Below, piece after piece: positions 49,385-63,355 of a DNA stretch of 64,000 nt. The stretch is from Solenopsis invicta (lineage: Eukaryota; Arthropoda; Insecta; Hymenoptera; Formicidae). The position numbers were made by a program, and so were the translations under genes. A model generated the notes under the pieces. That model did no database searches. It saw nothing but the letters and a program-made list of their open reading frames with translations, and had not been told where the DNA came from. The stretch covers positions 22,749,561-22,813,560 of the forward strand of contig NC_052679.1 of the NCBI RefSeq assembly GCF_016802725.1. The letters run 5' to 3'. Within the stretch, counting starts at the first letter, position 1; each line of letters begins with the position of its first letter.

Positions 49385-52300
49385 TTTGTAGACTCCTCTA
49401 ACAATTTATATACATTTTGCGCCGTCATTTCATATTTAATCATAACAATCATCGCGTGGGGGTTATTTAAATTGAAACTTCTACAAACTAATATTCTACG
49501 TCACTATCGACATTTTTATATTTTTTGATTATGTTGTTTACATGAATTATGATTTTTTAACAGCCAATTTCAATCTTAAAAGATGGTTGGAGTCCTCCAA
49601 AGTCAACATTTCGATTGGCACAAATCATTCTTCCAAGAAGCAATAACTCTGGGGCTTCTTAAATGCTTTTTCCTTCTTCCCCGATGAGAAAATCGGCACG
49701 GCAAAAAAAATTTTTTTGGAGAAAAAAAGATTTTCTTTACTATTTGCTAATAATAATCACTGAAAACACTAATGGAAATATAAGTATGCTTTTACGCTAA
49801 TTAACATTCACTTAAACGATTAATTCTATTCCATACTGAATATATAAATCTCTATGTCTTTTTCTCTCTTATTGTACATTAAAATTCTTAAAAGTCGTTT
49901 ATGAAGACTCACATATTTCTCTCATATACATATTTATACAGATTTTCACATTATTTCTCTCATATATTGTTTATGTTCCTATATTTTTATTATTATTTAA
50001 TAACTCTTACATCTTAATAATTAATATAGATTCTTATAAATACTGAATGTTTTTTGAGAATATTGTTGAATGATTTGAAACACAATATATCTAAATTATA
50101 CATATATATTAAATGTTTTTTTTTTTTTAGTTTTATACATTAAATTTAAAGGTTTAATGCGTTTATTATCTTTTCGCCCATCATTACTTTAATTGGTGAA
50201 CTTACATTTCAACGTCTTAATATAAATTTTAAATCAAATGTAATATTCCTTACGTATAATGCAAAATTGCATAATAACAAGTAACACATTTGCACATTTT
50301 ACTGTCATTATGTAGAAACAAGCGAAATAACATCGATATGAAAGCTACATTTGCACTATTATCACCTTATCTATAGCAGAATTAAGGAAAAGTGTGATAA
50401 TTATTTTCTATAATTTCAAAATCGATTTTATTTGTTCCAGGAGCGCGCTAAGACTATAACTCCTCATTGTAGCAACAATCTCGATCGCGATCACTAAAGT
50501 GTTTCAAACGAGGTACCGAATTTCTTACAGAAATTATCCTTCAAAGAGTCATATCAGTCAACACTCTAATTTCGTGCAAAGAGAGAACGTGACGTATGTA
50601 ATTACGAATGTAACTACGAATGTGGCATTTGTGCAAATGCGACAGAGGGAACATGGTATCACACATTTACTGAATCACACGAGATATTGTAACATTGAGG
50701 CAACTTAGAGTTTCGGCTGATTGAACTTTTTGGATTTTGAAATCCGAGTGAGAGACCAGCCAGCCAGCCAACCAGAAAATGGCTTGTTCTTATGTTATTA
50801 CGTATTTAATTTACCATTGGTAATCATTGAAAAATAAAGATTTTGTTGCCCTGAAGAAGAGATTGTAAGGGAATACACGTATTATCGGGCTTATACAATA
50901 GGGGTGATTCAATTTGCGAAGCGACTTTGTGCAACTTTCATGGAGAGAAAGAGAGGAAGGACGTTCAGACTTTTTATTCTCAGATACTCGCGTTATTCTG
51001 CGGAGCGCGCGCGCACATGTGGTGTAAAATTTTATATCTATTCTACAAACAGAAAAAAAGAGATATGGAAAATATATGAATGTTTCGTGAGAGTATGAGC
51101 ACTACCGTGGTAAAATTGATATTCTGCTTCCTAAAAATTTTGTTTTGTCTTCAGTATATAGCGTGATCATACTAGTGTATATGGAGTGTTGAGAAAGTGT
51201 TAATATTTTTCTTAACAATGACGTCAATAGTATCAAAGGCACCATTTCATACTTTTGGTACGTTTGACCAGAATAATTTTTTTTTATATAAACGTACGGA
51301 TTACGTCTCTCTCCGATATAATATTGACAAGTTAAAGTAATATTAAAGATACCTTAATGTTAAGGCAACAATCTAACTTTTAAGTATGTACCGTACTGTA
51401 TCGAGTAACGAGTACTCCATCGAGAAACGAACAAACGACTAACGATTCTATTGTAGAAATATCCCTCGATTTACTCTCTTTCTGTCTGTGAATATGTTTA
51501 TTATGAATCGCAGAAGTAAAGAAGTTGCTGAAGAAGAAGGAAAGAAATTTTGAGCAGTGGGAAGTAGTTACAAGCTTACTTTCATCTAGATAATGTAAAA
51601 TAAAGTTATCTTGTACGGAAAGTATTCCTGTAACTGTGAGGCTCTAGCTGGATAATTCTTCCGTATATAGTTTTTAATAGCCGAGACTGTGCAGTAGCTA
51701 TTTCACGTGCTGTTGCTTCAAGATTAAGTTTGATATTTTGTATACACATTAAGGGACTTCATACTTCATCGTGACCAACGTTTTCGTACATGCATACACA
51801 TACATACCGAGAGAAGTCACCTCGAGACAAGTCAGAAATAGTTATTGATATCGGCAAATGCTAAAGAACTATCGTTTTTATTCATACCATATAAGATTTT
51901 AGTTGTATTATTTGTTTTATAGCTGCTAAACTCTTCACGTCCATGTTTCTGCGAGCATTAGTTTTCCAAAAGTGTTACATACGATCATTACCTTAATACG
52001 AATAATATTAGTGTGCGTTACACACGTCCTCGTCGTGGAAGGTACTACCAGTCGTCCGGTCAGCTTTAAGTACGATTACAATGAATTTAACTGAAATCTT
52101 AAAGCTTATTGTATCCGAAGAAGCGCGGATTACGCTGCCTGACGGACACACTTTTGAGAATATGAAAAAGATATAATCAATAACCATCCTCGATTGAATG
52201 TATGGTTAATTATTATTATTATTATTATTATAATGAAGGGAGTAAATGAAAGTGTGTAAAAGTGCGTATCAACATGTGAGAATGAATGAGCGAGTAAGTT

Positions 52301-52530
52301 AATAAAAAGTAACTAACGATATATGCACTTAAGTACTATCCGCTACGTGTATATGTGTATATACATACACGTACTTGAGATCATCGCATATATGTATGTG
52401 TATGCATATGCACGTATACATGTCTGTATGTATAATAAAATTGTGACAGTAATTAAGGCATACCTTATTTCATAAATATTTGAGGAAACTACATCAACGG
52501 TTTACTGCTCCTTTTATCTCTACAAATAAA
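49385..52530 (+). other. CkIalpha: 3' UTR and downstream region of casein kinase I alpha
   Basis: No credible coding sequence except the 11-base alternative exon. Candidate polyadenylation signals AATAAA occur at 50833, 51599, 52434 and 52525, so a long UTR with several ends is possible. A (TTA)n AU-rich tract sits at about 52206-52231. Confidence 0.45.
50441..50451 (+). CDS. CkIalpha: Possible alternative last coding exon of casein kinase I alpha
   Basis: A strong acceptor (TTTGTTCCAG) ends at 50440. In the last listed kinase exon, a donor-like site (TCAG before GTGCAC) lies at 49334/49335 in phase 1. Joining 49334 to 50441 gives a tail ending SGAR and then a stop at 50449-50451, making a 351-residue protein instead of the 364-residue read-through ending in QHVYV. 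The rest of the exon downstream would be 3' UTR. Supported by splice signals and phase only. Confidence 0.5.
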
Positions 52531-52703
52531 AAACTGGAATATTGTACTATAAATTTCTGTTTTATTAAATGTTAATCTTGATGATAATTTACAAAATTGG
52601 CTGTTGTGTACAATATATAGTAACAGCCTGGTAAAAAAGTTTTTCATATAAAAAAATATATAATTATATACATAATGTGTGTGTCCACATAGGTTATCCT
52701 TTT

Positions 52704-52779
<76 letters not shown>

Positions 52780-52794
52780 GAGAGCGAGAGAGAG
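52704..52794. repeat. Compound TA / ATGT / GA microsatellite
   Basis: A TA run followed by ATGT units and then a GA tract, in the convergent spacer between casein kinase I alpha and dynactin. Confidence 0.95.
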
Positions 52795-53720
52795 GAAAAA
52801 GGATTTTAAAAAATTGGTGTTTACAAAAAGTAATTCTACAATGTTTTATATACAGGATGTCCCAAAATTTGCGATTTAAAATTTTTAAATTTAAAAAAGT
52901 TATTTTAGTTATTTTTTAATTATAAATTTTTTGTTTCATTTGCTCAAATTTTACTTTTTATAAAATAATATTAAAATTATTTTATTTTTTCTTATTTTCT
53001 TTTATATTCGTTATATTCAAGCAAAGATACAAGAAAATGAAAACATGTGGATATATATATATATATAAATTTCTATATGAAAAGTTTTTTACCGGGAGTG
53101 AAAGTGTTATATGATGTCTGGTCAAGATAGGTATACCAGCTCTATAAGACCACATCACTTTCTATTATTGTGATACCATCACCGTTTAGGGTATACATAC
53201 AAAACACTTATGTAAATATTTTTAGACCATATATATTTGACAATTCTTAAAGGCATATATATATATATAATATACAGTAAAGCCGTAGAGGCACATGATT
53301 TTTCTTCCGCATTGTTAATACTAAATAACATTGTGTTTACAAATTTAATGAACACTGAAAAAAGCCTCCCAGCTGCGATGCGCCGGTCATCGCGCTGTAG
53401 TCCATCGGAAATAAATAAACATTGCAAAAGTGCAAATTACGAATTACTAGATCAGCCCTGTACCTTTTTCACATCAATACAAGGATACGACATAAATTCC
53501 CTGTACAAAAGTTTTGTTTAATGTCGTGTTCGTAACAATATGTATAATTAGCTAGCTTCTCTTTTTATAAAGCACAACGGGGTACGGCAACGCAGTACAA
53601 AATATTGCTACCGTAAAAAAAATTAAAAAAAATAAATAAATCTCTCTTACACGACATATCTTGAGGATTCTGTGTGATCACATACTTTGTCACATGAAAT
53701 AAATAATAAAACACGGGTTC

Positions 53721-56700
53721 TTAATAATATAGTAGAGTGTGAATTTTCCTAAGTTCTTGAGGTCCTACATTAACAGAAAAAGACTGTTCAGGACCGTTGT
53801 GAGGAATCTTTATTTCGGCGGCGAGTAATTTGCGTTTCTGCATCGCTGCCGCCATCTCGCGATTTGGGTACACGGCAAAATTCGCTTCCGCTCTCCCACC
53901 TGGTGTACGTTTAATAGCTTCGCGACGTACTTGAGCCTAAAAAAATATATATACAATTATATTTTGCATTTAGTGATCGACATTGCATTAACTATTACAC
54001 TGAGAGAAAAAATTATTAAATTTAAATAAATATGTTATTAGTAGATACTATTCAAATAACTTTTATATCAAACTAGTAATATTTTTATTACTAGTTTGAT
54101 ATAAAAGTTTATTATATCAAACTAGTAATATTTTTATTCAAATACTTAAGTAATATTTATTATAAACAAATACTTTTCACTTGTTTGAATAAGTCATTTG
54201 AATAGTACTAATGACATATTTATTAAAATTTAATAATTTTTTTTTTCAGTGTATTATTTGTACTTACCACTAACTCATCAACTCGTTCCTTCAATTGCAT
54301 AATATTTTTCTGTCGTTCTACTAAATAATGATAAGACATTTCGGGTACTTTGCGCCTCAAATCTGGTACTGTCGGATATACCAGAGTCTTTTCGACATCC
54401 TGAAATAAACGTACACAAACAAATGTATTCAATTGCAGGAAAATATTATTTGGATGTAATAATAATCGGGGATAATGATTAATGATTACCTTGACGAGAT
54501 CGCTGGTCTTTTTTCGCAATTCTTGAATTTTCGTATCCAGAGACTTAAGATTCGTCGGCGATGGTAATGGTTCCAAGCTATCTAACTTTTGACGCAAGAC
54601 AGCGCACATTATCTTCTTCTTTTGTTGATGCTCGTTACTCAAAGCTTGCTTGAGAGCGTTTATCTCCTGTACATAATATTTGTTATCCAATGTACTTGTT
54701 ATCGAAGTGCTTCCTGTCATGCTGTCCGTGCCAGACACTGATATTGTTTTCTTGCCTATTGACTTCAGCTTTTCTTTCAATTGACCCTTTTCTGATTCTA
54801 AGCTGTCGATATCGGTTTGAAGATGGTCCATTGTTTCTTCGAATTCTTTTTCCTATCATCAAGGAAAATAATTTGTGAGCAAATGTACAAATAAGATTAT
54901 AATATAAAAGAGTGGAAAAAAAGTACTTTGCGTTTTAACTGATTCTGCGCCTCTTCTAATTTTCTCTTCAACTTCTCGACATTCATCTCGTGTTCATGCT
55001 GCTGCGTCGCATAACGCTTCTCTGCCAACTCCTTTCGCAGCGTCATCTCGGACAGTTCTTCTTGCTTTTCTCGTAAAGCTAATCTTGCCTCACGTATGTC
55101 ACTGTCTCTTGCTTCGAGTTTTCTAATATGAAAATGTCATCAAATTATCGCAAAGATTTTTTTAATGGTAATTAAATAATGACGATGAAAATGTACTCAC
55201 CTGCTGAGTATTTTCGTTTCTTCCGACTCTTTCCTTACAGCATTTGCTCTAGCCACAATTGGTGTTATTTGATTGCTCTCTTTAGAGTGCTGCTGATTTT
55301 GTGTCTGTCCGCTTATGGCTAATTCGTTTTCGCACTCGGCCATCTTCTGCGCCAGATTTGCCGCCAGCTGTTGTATTACCGTTAAGCTGGCCTTGATAGT
55401 AGCAACAGGACCTAGATCTTCTGTATCGTACACCCTTTCGCTGGACGTTGCGGCCATTTCCTTCAACTTATCAGCCGCTAATCCCGCGTCTAAATCTGAA
55501 AAATATATTTTGTAAATTTATTACAAAAATAAATTTTCCCATTTAAAAAAGCTCACCTAAAAAGATACCTACCGCCATTTTGGGTAATAGCCTGTAAGGC
55601 ACTCTTCAATAGATACTGAAGTGTCTTTATAATCTTCACGCCGTGCTGGTAGCACGTCAAAAATTGTTCGTTGCAATCTTTATCTAATCCTAAATTGGCG
55701 CCTACGATAAACGCTGGACCAGCGTGATCGCGCGGTACTCGCCTTCTAGCAGATTTCAAATGTTGTTGGATCACTTCACACGTTGTCTCGACATGTTGAC
55801 AAAGCATACCTTTAATAATGAGAATGCGTTATAGTGACATTTATACAAGTCAAATTTAATTAATCAAATAGCAAAGTTGAATAAGTTGATTTTTTTAACT
55901 AAATAAAGTTAAAGGCTTATAAAATTAATTTTATTACGTTACATGAACAAAAACCTAATTTAGTTAAAAATTATATTATAATAAAGTTTAATTAAAAGTT
56001 AATTTTCAAAAGCCTTATTTAATTTTTTAAAAGTTAGATTACTCTAAAATTTAGAGTTTAAATAACAAGACAATTGCAATATGGATCACCAAATAAATTT
56101 AATATTTTATTTGTAGATTAAGTTTATATGAAACAATAGAATATTTTCAGAAATATGGGACTTTTTTGTTTTACTTGGGTAAATTTTTATAATTTAGGAA
56201 AAAAGTTGTTTTAAAAATAACTAATTAAAGTTAAAAGTTATTAACTTTTTAATTCGATTATTTAACTTTTCATTCGTTATTACTCTCAATCTTACCAAAT
56301 ATTACATACCTATATCACCAGCTTCTCCTTGTATCAATGCTTTGATCGCCGCAGCATCGGTAGCTATGGCGTCGCACGTATTGCCTAAAGTTCTCGTACC
56401 ATTCACGATTAGACGCGCCTGATTAATAGTTGTACTCTCGCCGAAGAGTACGGAGAACATTGTAGCGAAGTACCCGCAGCACTTTTCGATCGCGTCCATC
56501 GGCAAATTCTCGTCCAACTGATCTCTCTTAGCCAGCTCTATCAATGAGTCCAAGGATTTCTCCTGCGCCGCCATTTCCGGATAAGCTGCTCCCGCTTTAA
56601 GTAACATCTCCGAGTTACAAGAGTTTAAAGCCGACTCGAAGCAGCCCAGGGTGGTTTGTAAAGCGTACATGTGCGAGCACAAACGAGATCTGAACGAATA

Positions 56701-59700
56701 CTGCGCTACCGAGTGGCCTCTCACTACAGAAGTCCTGTAATTAAAAAATTAAATATTGCACAAGAAATTTAAACCAAGTTTGCACGACAAAATAGAATTA
56801 TTATTACTTGTCTATTTTTTCGATCGATCTGTACTTCTCTCGAACTTGTGAGATCAATATTTCTGTCTTTTGTGTCATTCTTGGTATTAATAAGAGCATT
56901 AATATCGCATCGTGATCTCCACCGCGAATCAAAAATGCGGGAGGCATAAAAGATAATAAATAAGACACGTGATTTCGTGCCTCCTCGGCATCTAAGCGAC
57001 GCAGTTCGAGATCAACTGCCTTAGTTTGCGCTCGGGTTTCAGCAAACGTCTTCTGGAAGTCTAATATCTCTGCAAGTTGTTGGTCCGCACCTAAACCATA
57101 TATAAAAATTCATAAATAAAATAACTTATGTTAATAAAATTTCATATGTACCAGCATTTGCTATCTTACCTCGAACGTTAGTCTTGGTAGATTCCGTTGA
57201 CTGAACTCGTTGCTGCAACTGCAAACATTGGTCCTGTAACTGATGTGTGAGTTCGCGGAATTTTGTGATGGTCAATTCACGATCTGCCAACGTCTCCAAG
57301 GCGGCATCTCGGTGCCGCTGGGCATCGCGCGCTGCTCCAAGTGCGAGATCTAATTCCTCGCGAAGTTCCAGCTCTAATTCTTTGGACGATTCAGCCAATT
57401 GATCCGACATGTCCTAAACAGATTCGCAGTATATTATATAAGTTTGTTGAAAATTATATATCTTTTATAATACAAAATACAGGTACTACGTACTTGCAGA
57501 GCCTCCAAATCTGCAACAGCTTCTTCCAATTCAGCCACTTTTTCTTCCAACGCCATTTTTTTCTCGCCTAGCATTTCGACCATTTCTTCAGCTCCTAACG
57601 CCGCATCGACCTACAAAAGAAACGTCAAAGTGTTTTAATGCGAATATAAAATGTTATTACAAATCGTACAAGCAAAATATACCTGTTCCTGTAGATCCGC
57701 TATCTGATGTTCCATTTCTTCGACCCGCGCCGACAACTTCTCTTTCGTGCGACCCAATTCCAAGATCTCAGATTTCTTCTGATCCATATCCTTTTGCAGT
57801 TTTTGGAATTCATGTTTCTCGTGTGCCGACAAATCGCGCATTTTCACAAGCGTTTCGCGCAACCTGTTATTTTGCTGTTCCAATTGCTTCACTTCGTAAC
57901 TCGAAACTCCCGTAGTCGAGCCACCCCCGGCTGCCTTATTTGCGAAAATAATACCAATTAAACGTATAAAAAAAAGATACAAAAACCTTATAAAAATTAG
58001 ATGAAATATTATACCCGCTCAGACATTTCTGTGCGTAATATCTCTAGATCCAATGTTTGTTCTTCCAATTTTTCTTTGAGTTGCTCTAGCTCGATCTGAA
58101 GAGTTTCAGCCTTTTCTTCTGCCATTTCTTTATCCAATGTAGCCATTTCTACTGTTTCTGCAAGATCAGACATTTCCTCTTGGTATTGTTCCCTCGCTGC
58201 GTGAGCTTCTCTAGTTTCTTGGCGAGCTCGTTGAAGTTCTCTTTGAAGGCTTGCCTTTGATAGCACAAAGAGCAAAAGTAGAAATTAAGAGATTTATTCT
58301 CGAAAATTATAAACTCGTTAAATAAAGATTTCGTAATTTTCGAAATTTAATTGATTCTTTTAGCATGTATGGTGTTACGTATACTCACTTGATTCTCCAT
58401 GACTTTGGCTTTAAATTCAAGAAGCTGTTCAACTTGAAGTTTCGTCTTTTCGAAGTCTTTCATCCTCTCCTTGTCCTGCATTCGTTTTACACGCAACGTT
58501 TCTACTTTCTCGGTAAGATCACGCACCTATAATATTTATATACGTATATCATAATCCTATACAACACAAGGTATGTAATTTTATACTATAAGGAAACAAT
58601 AATAAAAAGATTCTCGAAGTGGAAAACTTGTAAAAAAATTTACCTGAGACTTTAAATTATCGTTCTCTTGCACGAGTTGCAAGTGCGACAGTTTTTCTTC
58701 CACCAGATTCGCGGCCGCCGCCGAACCCGCCATCACCTGACCGGGTACGAATTGCGGTTTCAACGTTTCTACAAAACCTGTCTGGATTACAGAAAGGGGA
58801 AAAAATAAAATATATTTGCGTTCTGCGCCACGTTGGGTGTTCTTTTTATTATCGCATGAAAAAATTATCGCCAAAGAGCTTCTTCAAAGGCCTCTGGACC
58901 TGTGTACCTGTGCCAGCTTGAAACGCATATACACACATGGTATATATAACTAAACGGTATATGGATGGCGCAAACAAAGATAACGTAATTATTCTCAAAA
59001 TGCGGCAATGAAAAAAACACCCCACATTTCCTATATATGAGAATCGCATGTGATGTTACGATAATGCCGTTTGTTTCTGTATTTACATTCGGACAAAAAT
59101 TAGTCTGTTTCGTGGTGATTAATGAGAGATTAGTTGCAGTAGCGAAACACCAACAAGCTACACCGAATATTCTATTAGTACTAACGAATATGTAGAGGAA
59201 GATCCAGTTGATGAGTTTGAATCGTGTTATGTGATACATTTATACAGGGTATGGCTGAGGTTAAAGCACCAAAACTGTCTCATCTATTATGTCCTAACAA
59301 CTCGCACACTCGTGTATTCATTCGCATCCCCATTCCACGAAGATTAACTCTTAATAGATATAACTCTGAGAAAGTTATTGATCAGGCAAGGCTACACCTC
59401 AAAGACGTACAAAACCCGTCCGAGCTAGATATTAGTATTAAGTATTATTAAGCTTGTAATACAAACATGATGGGAATTCAATTCCTAACTGTGGAAGGTA
59501 GAATTGAGAGGCGATGCAGAACATCCCTTTCCATTGTGTAAATTATCGAAGTGTCATAGAACTCAGTTAATGAAGCTGATGTTAAACATAATATATAATG
59601 ATATGCGAAGAGTAAAATGAAATTAAGTCAATAATCCACTAAGGTTGAGCGAATCTGTTAAAGGTGCGTAATGACGTTGTATCGTTACGAAAGTTGTGTG

Positions 59701-62700
59701 TTACGATGCTTTATGTGATCGGCAAACAGCTAGTATGAGAAAGAACAAGATATTAGAGAGGTGATGTATTAAAAAAATTGAGATATTACAATTAATGAGT
59801 ATTAATTACATTATTCTGATCATCTTGGGCCTTTGGCTTTTTGCCGGGAGGCGAGCTCGTGCTAGGGGACTTCTGAAACACGTACGTGCATATTCCCATA
59901 TGAATCATTCTGCGCCAATGGAATCCTTTGACTTGCTTTCACAAATACAGTCCTTACTCTTTTTTTCTTTTAATTTCTACCATTAATTCTACCTCACTTT
60001 TGTCAAGCACACTTTCCGGTCAGAAACGTATACGTGCACAATTACATTTGATTGACCGAGTCATAGAGTAGGATTCTTTGCACATGAACATAAGAAACAA
60101 ACAAATAATCGAAAAATTGATAGCTTTCAAAATATCAGGTCACCGGTTTGTTAGTCAAAAATAATGGAAATGTATCATAAGAACATAGAATAGATAATCT
60201 GTTCACATAGGAATTAGAAACCACTCATTATATTATATGTATATGTCATGCCTTAAATCTTCTGAATAATGTTCATTATGGATAAAGTTTTTACTCTCTT
60301 ATTATGATAAAAATGACAAGAGATACAGAAAATAACTTATATATTGATATAAAAATAATTTATATTACGAACAGTTTTAGACTTTTTATCACAGCTTACA
60401 GTCTTACCTCAACGAATGAGGCACGCTTCGAAACTGTAGTTGGCGCCGGAATTAATGATTCGCCGCCGTCTCTACGTTCGTGCGACGTTCCAGTTAGGCT
60501 TTCTGTACTTGGGGCACTCAATAACGTTCTACTTCCAGATAAGGATAATCGAGAACTGTAAAAAAATAACATAAAATACTTAATGATATTTAACAACATA
60601 ATATGTTTTACATTTTTGCTGTGCTAAGCTGATCACCAATCAACCGTGATGGAAATTCCAACTTATTTATAATAAATGAGAAAATGGAAAATAAACATTT
60701 ATGCATAAAGTAATGAGAAATCATAAAATATTACAATGATATTTGTATATGCCTGTAGAAAAGTTTTAGCACATTATGGAAAACATTAAAAATAAAAATA
60801 TAATTTTATACAAAAATGCAACAAATTCATAAACAAAATTCAATAGCTTTTAATACATAGCAATATGTATCTTTTGTGTCACGTCACAATAATAAGTGCA
60901 ACAGAAATAATCGCTAATTATTTAACTGAAAGTAAGAACGCATATGTAAAAGCTCCGTAACAGGCAACTTGTTTGTGCTTTTAGAGGCTGCAAATCTTTT
61001 GACGATGAGAAAATGCAGTTGGCGTTTTGACACAGAGCCAGTAGTACATAGATAATTGTGATTTTTTTTTTTTATATCTATATAAGCAGTAGCGATACAA
61101 GATACAACATTGCCGACATAAATTCTGTTCGCCAAGATTCAGCTTGCAATAATCTTACCTAGAAAGTTTGTCAGTTTGCTGGCGAGTAACATTTGCAGGA
61201 GATGTTTTTCTCCGTACACTTTTATGAGCAGCATATACATTTTAAGAATTTTAAAAATTAATTACATACTCGCCAATAATTTGCCTATTTATTTAAAAAG
61301 TGTCAGAGGGTTTTAGAAAAGGTAGTACTACAATAATAATTCGTTCTTCTTTTTGATGTTATTACAAGATAGGAAACTTACGCTGTAGGCTCGTTCCTCC
61401 GACGCATACTAATGCTAGCATGTAAATTGTGAAAATAAGTAATTTCAAATGTTCTTTCTTTCAAATTTATAAATCGCAGTCAGCTAATATAACAATGAAC
61501 ATACTATTTTTAATGCAAACAAATTATATTCTGCTTATTTATCGCGTAATTTTACTATTTTTTATTTGATGCATTATTTAAAATATATATGTCAAACTAT
61601 CGTGATACTTTAATATTACTTAAACGTTTATATTTAATTTGTAAGGCCAGCATATAATCCATACTCTAATATACAACCTGTTATTAGTATACTAATAATT
61701 ATTTAAAACATTTAAATATATTTAAATTATATATAAATTATATATGTTTAAATATATTTAAAGTTTATTGCATTTATTATAAGAAAGTGTACATTTTTCA
61801 CAAGAATACCTTCTTTTAAATTTAGCCAACATTTTTCAGTGCGATCCAGTCATTTATATCTAACAACTCACCTATTTAATCGACTCCTGGCTCTAGCCGC
61901 GCTATCATCAGGTGTTGTGGCATTGCTGCCCACAGAGGAAGGACTGACTGGCTCTGTCCTATTGCCAGCATCATCCAACAGAATAAGTTGCGTTTGGCGT
62001 GCAAACATGCCATGATTCTCTGCACACTGTGGCAATAGAAATAGAAATAGACAATGTAAAATCTATCTTCTTCTACACAAATTAAACTCTGAACAATAAA
62101 GGTAAATTTATCATTACAAACATTATCTAATTACAAATAATGAAGATTATTTATAATATATATAACACTAAACTGACACAACATTTTCTTTTATTTTATG
62201 TGGTATTGTATTGTTTGATATGCTCTGGTAAATTAAATTTAGTAATCAAACAATATCATCTTACAAATATTATATCTACATTATATGTTTAACATATTTT
62301 TCTCTGTCACTCTTATCCAATAGAATCAAAATTGACTCTTTGGAAGAAAAGTATTTGTCATAGATTGTACAATGGGTCTTTGATCAAATTCCGATTACTT
62401 TAATTGAAGATTAATTTATAAAATAATATCATTTTATATTAATATAAAATATAGAATTATTAATCTTTTGTTATATGTTCGACACATGGAAAAGATTAAA
62501 TTAACTTTCTGGAGCTGACAGTAGGTCTATTAGAGCTACCATCAATCATAAATCTTAAATTGTTATTAAAATAAACTTAGTATTCATTCTTTCTTATACA
62601 AGTTATGTCATTTAGATTTTCTTGAAATTAATTAAAACCTTTTAGTCAACACAAATTAAAGGTGTATTTGGGAAGACATTATTATTAGCGCTATTTGTAT

Positions 62701-63355
62701 CATTCTATCCTTGTTTACATCTAATGCATGATAAAAACAGAAAACAAAAATAGTTAGCTAATAACGGCAAGTGTCACACATCCAACATCAGTAACTGTTA
62801 GCGAGTTCAATCACTTCTATTACCTCAGATTAATGCAGCTACTATGTACAAAGTTAGCGACGTTAAACGTGAAAGCAGATAAATATTTTACAATACCTAA
62901 CAATGATACTGTCACATTATTTAACAAAATATATATGTATTATTGGATTGTCAAGAAAAATTGATCATATTATACCACTGTATTTACATATTATACATAG
63001 CAGCCTTTAATGTGCGCTAGTCCAATGTAGCGAGAGTGATCAAATTCACTGTATGTAGTTTTCGACGTCAGATGGTTAAAGGCAATAAGTTGCATTTGAA
63101 ATTTGGGTATCAGTTCATTTAATCGCTAACTGAGGTAATCAGAGTTTGATCGAGGTCACTCTCAGGTAAGTTTCTCCGTTGATTCACCTTGAAGTACACC
63201 TGGCCCTTGACGCTGCCGTTGTTCTTTCCTTTTGGCTCGTCGAGTATCACACCGATCCATTTGCCTGACGCGAACGCCGGGTGGCCAACGTAGGCGATCA
63301 CGCCTTGACACTCCTTCACGGGAACCTCGACGCGTTGCCCGATTTTGAATGACAT
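53721..63355 (-). CDS. DCTN1: Dynactin subunit 1 (p150/Glued), complete
   Basis: This is the large dynactin subunit. It binds microtubules and EB proteins with its CAP-Gly domain and links dynein to cargo and the Arp1 filament. Twenty coding exons join in phase (1295 residues): 63355-63188, 62026-61872, 61408-61382, 61209-61159, 60555-60408, 59872-59810, 58781-58644, 58526-58389, 58254-58015, 57934-57683, 57610-57494, 57413-57170, 57090-56808, 56734-56310, 55809-55573, 55495-55201, 55122-54927, 54852-54490, 54399-54268 and 53936-53721. The CAP-Gly domain is at residues 1-70, with GKNNG at 43-47 completed by CAENHGMFARQTQL in exon 2. Residues about 70-205 are basic and Ser/Thr-rich. Coiled coil CC1 spans about 215-590, with ATLDKEMAEE and VDAALGAEEMVEML. 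The dynactin domain follows at about 590-900 with GGDHDAILMLLLIPR. A second coiled coil includes KEKEFEETMDHLQTD. The ATG is the only in-frame one after an upstream stop. The length is close to human (1278) and fly forms. Confidence 0.96.
53998..54251. mobile_element. Foldback MITE in the last dynactin intron
   Basis: The left arm begins CACTGAGAGAAAAAATTATT. The right arm is its inverse almost to the centre, ending TTTTTTTCAGTG, and TA flanks both sides. Arms of roughly 100 bases surround a second internal palindrome (ACTAGTAATATTTTTATTACTAGT). The element fills most of the intron between the last two dynactin coding exons and ends 16 bases from the end of the exon that finishes at 54268, just inside its donor region. 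Its sequence resembles part of 10675-10860. Confidence 0.75.
61159..61209 (-). CDS. DCTN1: 51-base microexon of dynactin p150
   Basis: This second small exon has a GGAG acceptor and a GTAAGA donor, again phase 2 in and out. It encodes KTSPANVTRQQTDKLS, a basic Ser/Thr-rich linker. With the 27-base exon it forms an in-frame cassette; skipping either or both keeps the reading frame intact. The acceptor has a poor pyrimidine tract, which fits regulated use. Confidence 0.75.
61382..61408 (-). CDS. DCTN1: 27-base microexon of dynactin p150
   Basis: This tiny exon lies between a TTAG acceptor and a GTAAGT donor. It enters and leaves in phase 2, so it can be included or skipped without shifting the frame. 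It encodes the basic stretch MRRRNEPTA just after the CAP-Gly domain. Mammalian DCTN1 also has small basic exons here that alter microtubule affinity and are spliced by tissue (family knowledge). Inclusion in this insect is inferred from splice sites and phase only. Confidence 0.75.

Noticed and set aside
50499..51098. Short open frames downstream of casein kinase I alpha
   Set aside because: They lie in likely 3' UTR without recognisable domains.
58855..58910. Possible extra dynactin exon (minus) ending near an AATAAA
   Set aside because: The neighbouring exons (59872-59810 and 58781-58644) already join in phase, and this segment would introduce an early stop. Kept only as a remote chance of an alternative terminal exon.
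63119..63187. Continuation of the first dynactin exon to an in-frame stop
   Set aside because: The donor at 63188/63187 joins perfectly to exon 2 and completes the CAP-Gly domain; the read-through is intron.
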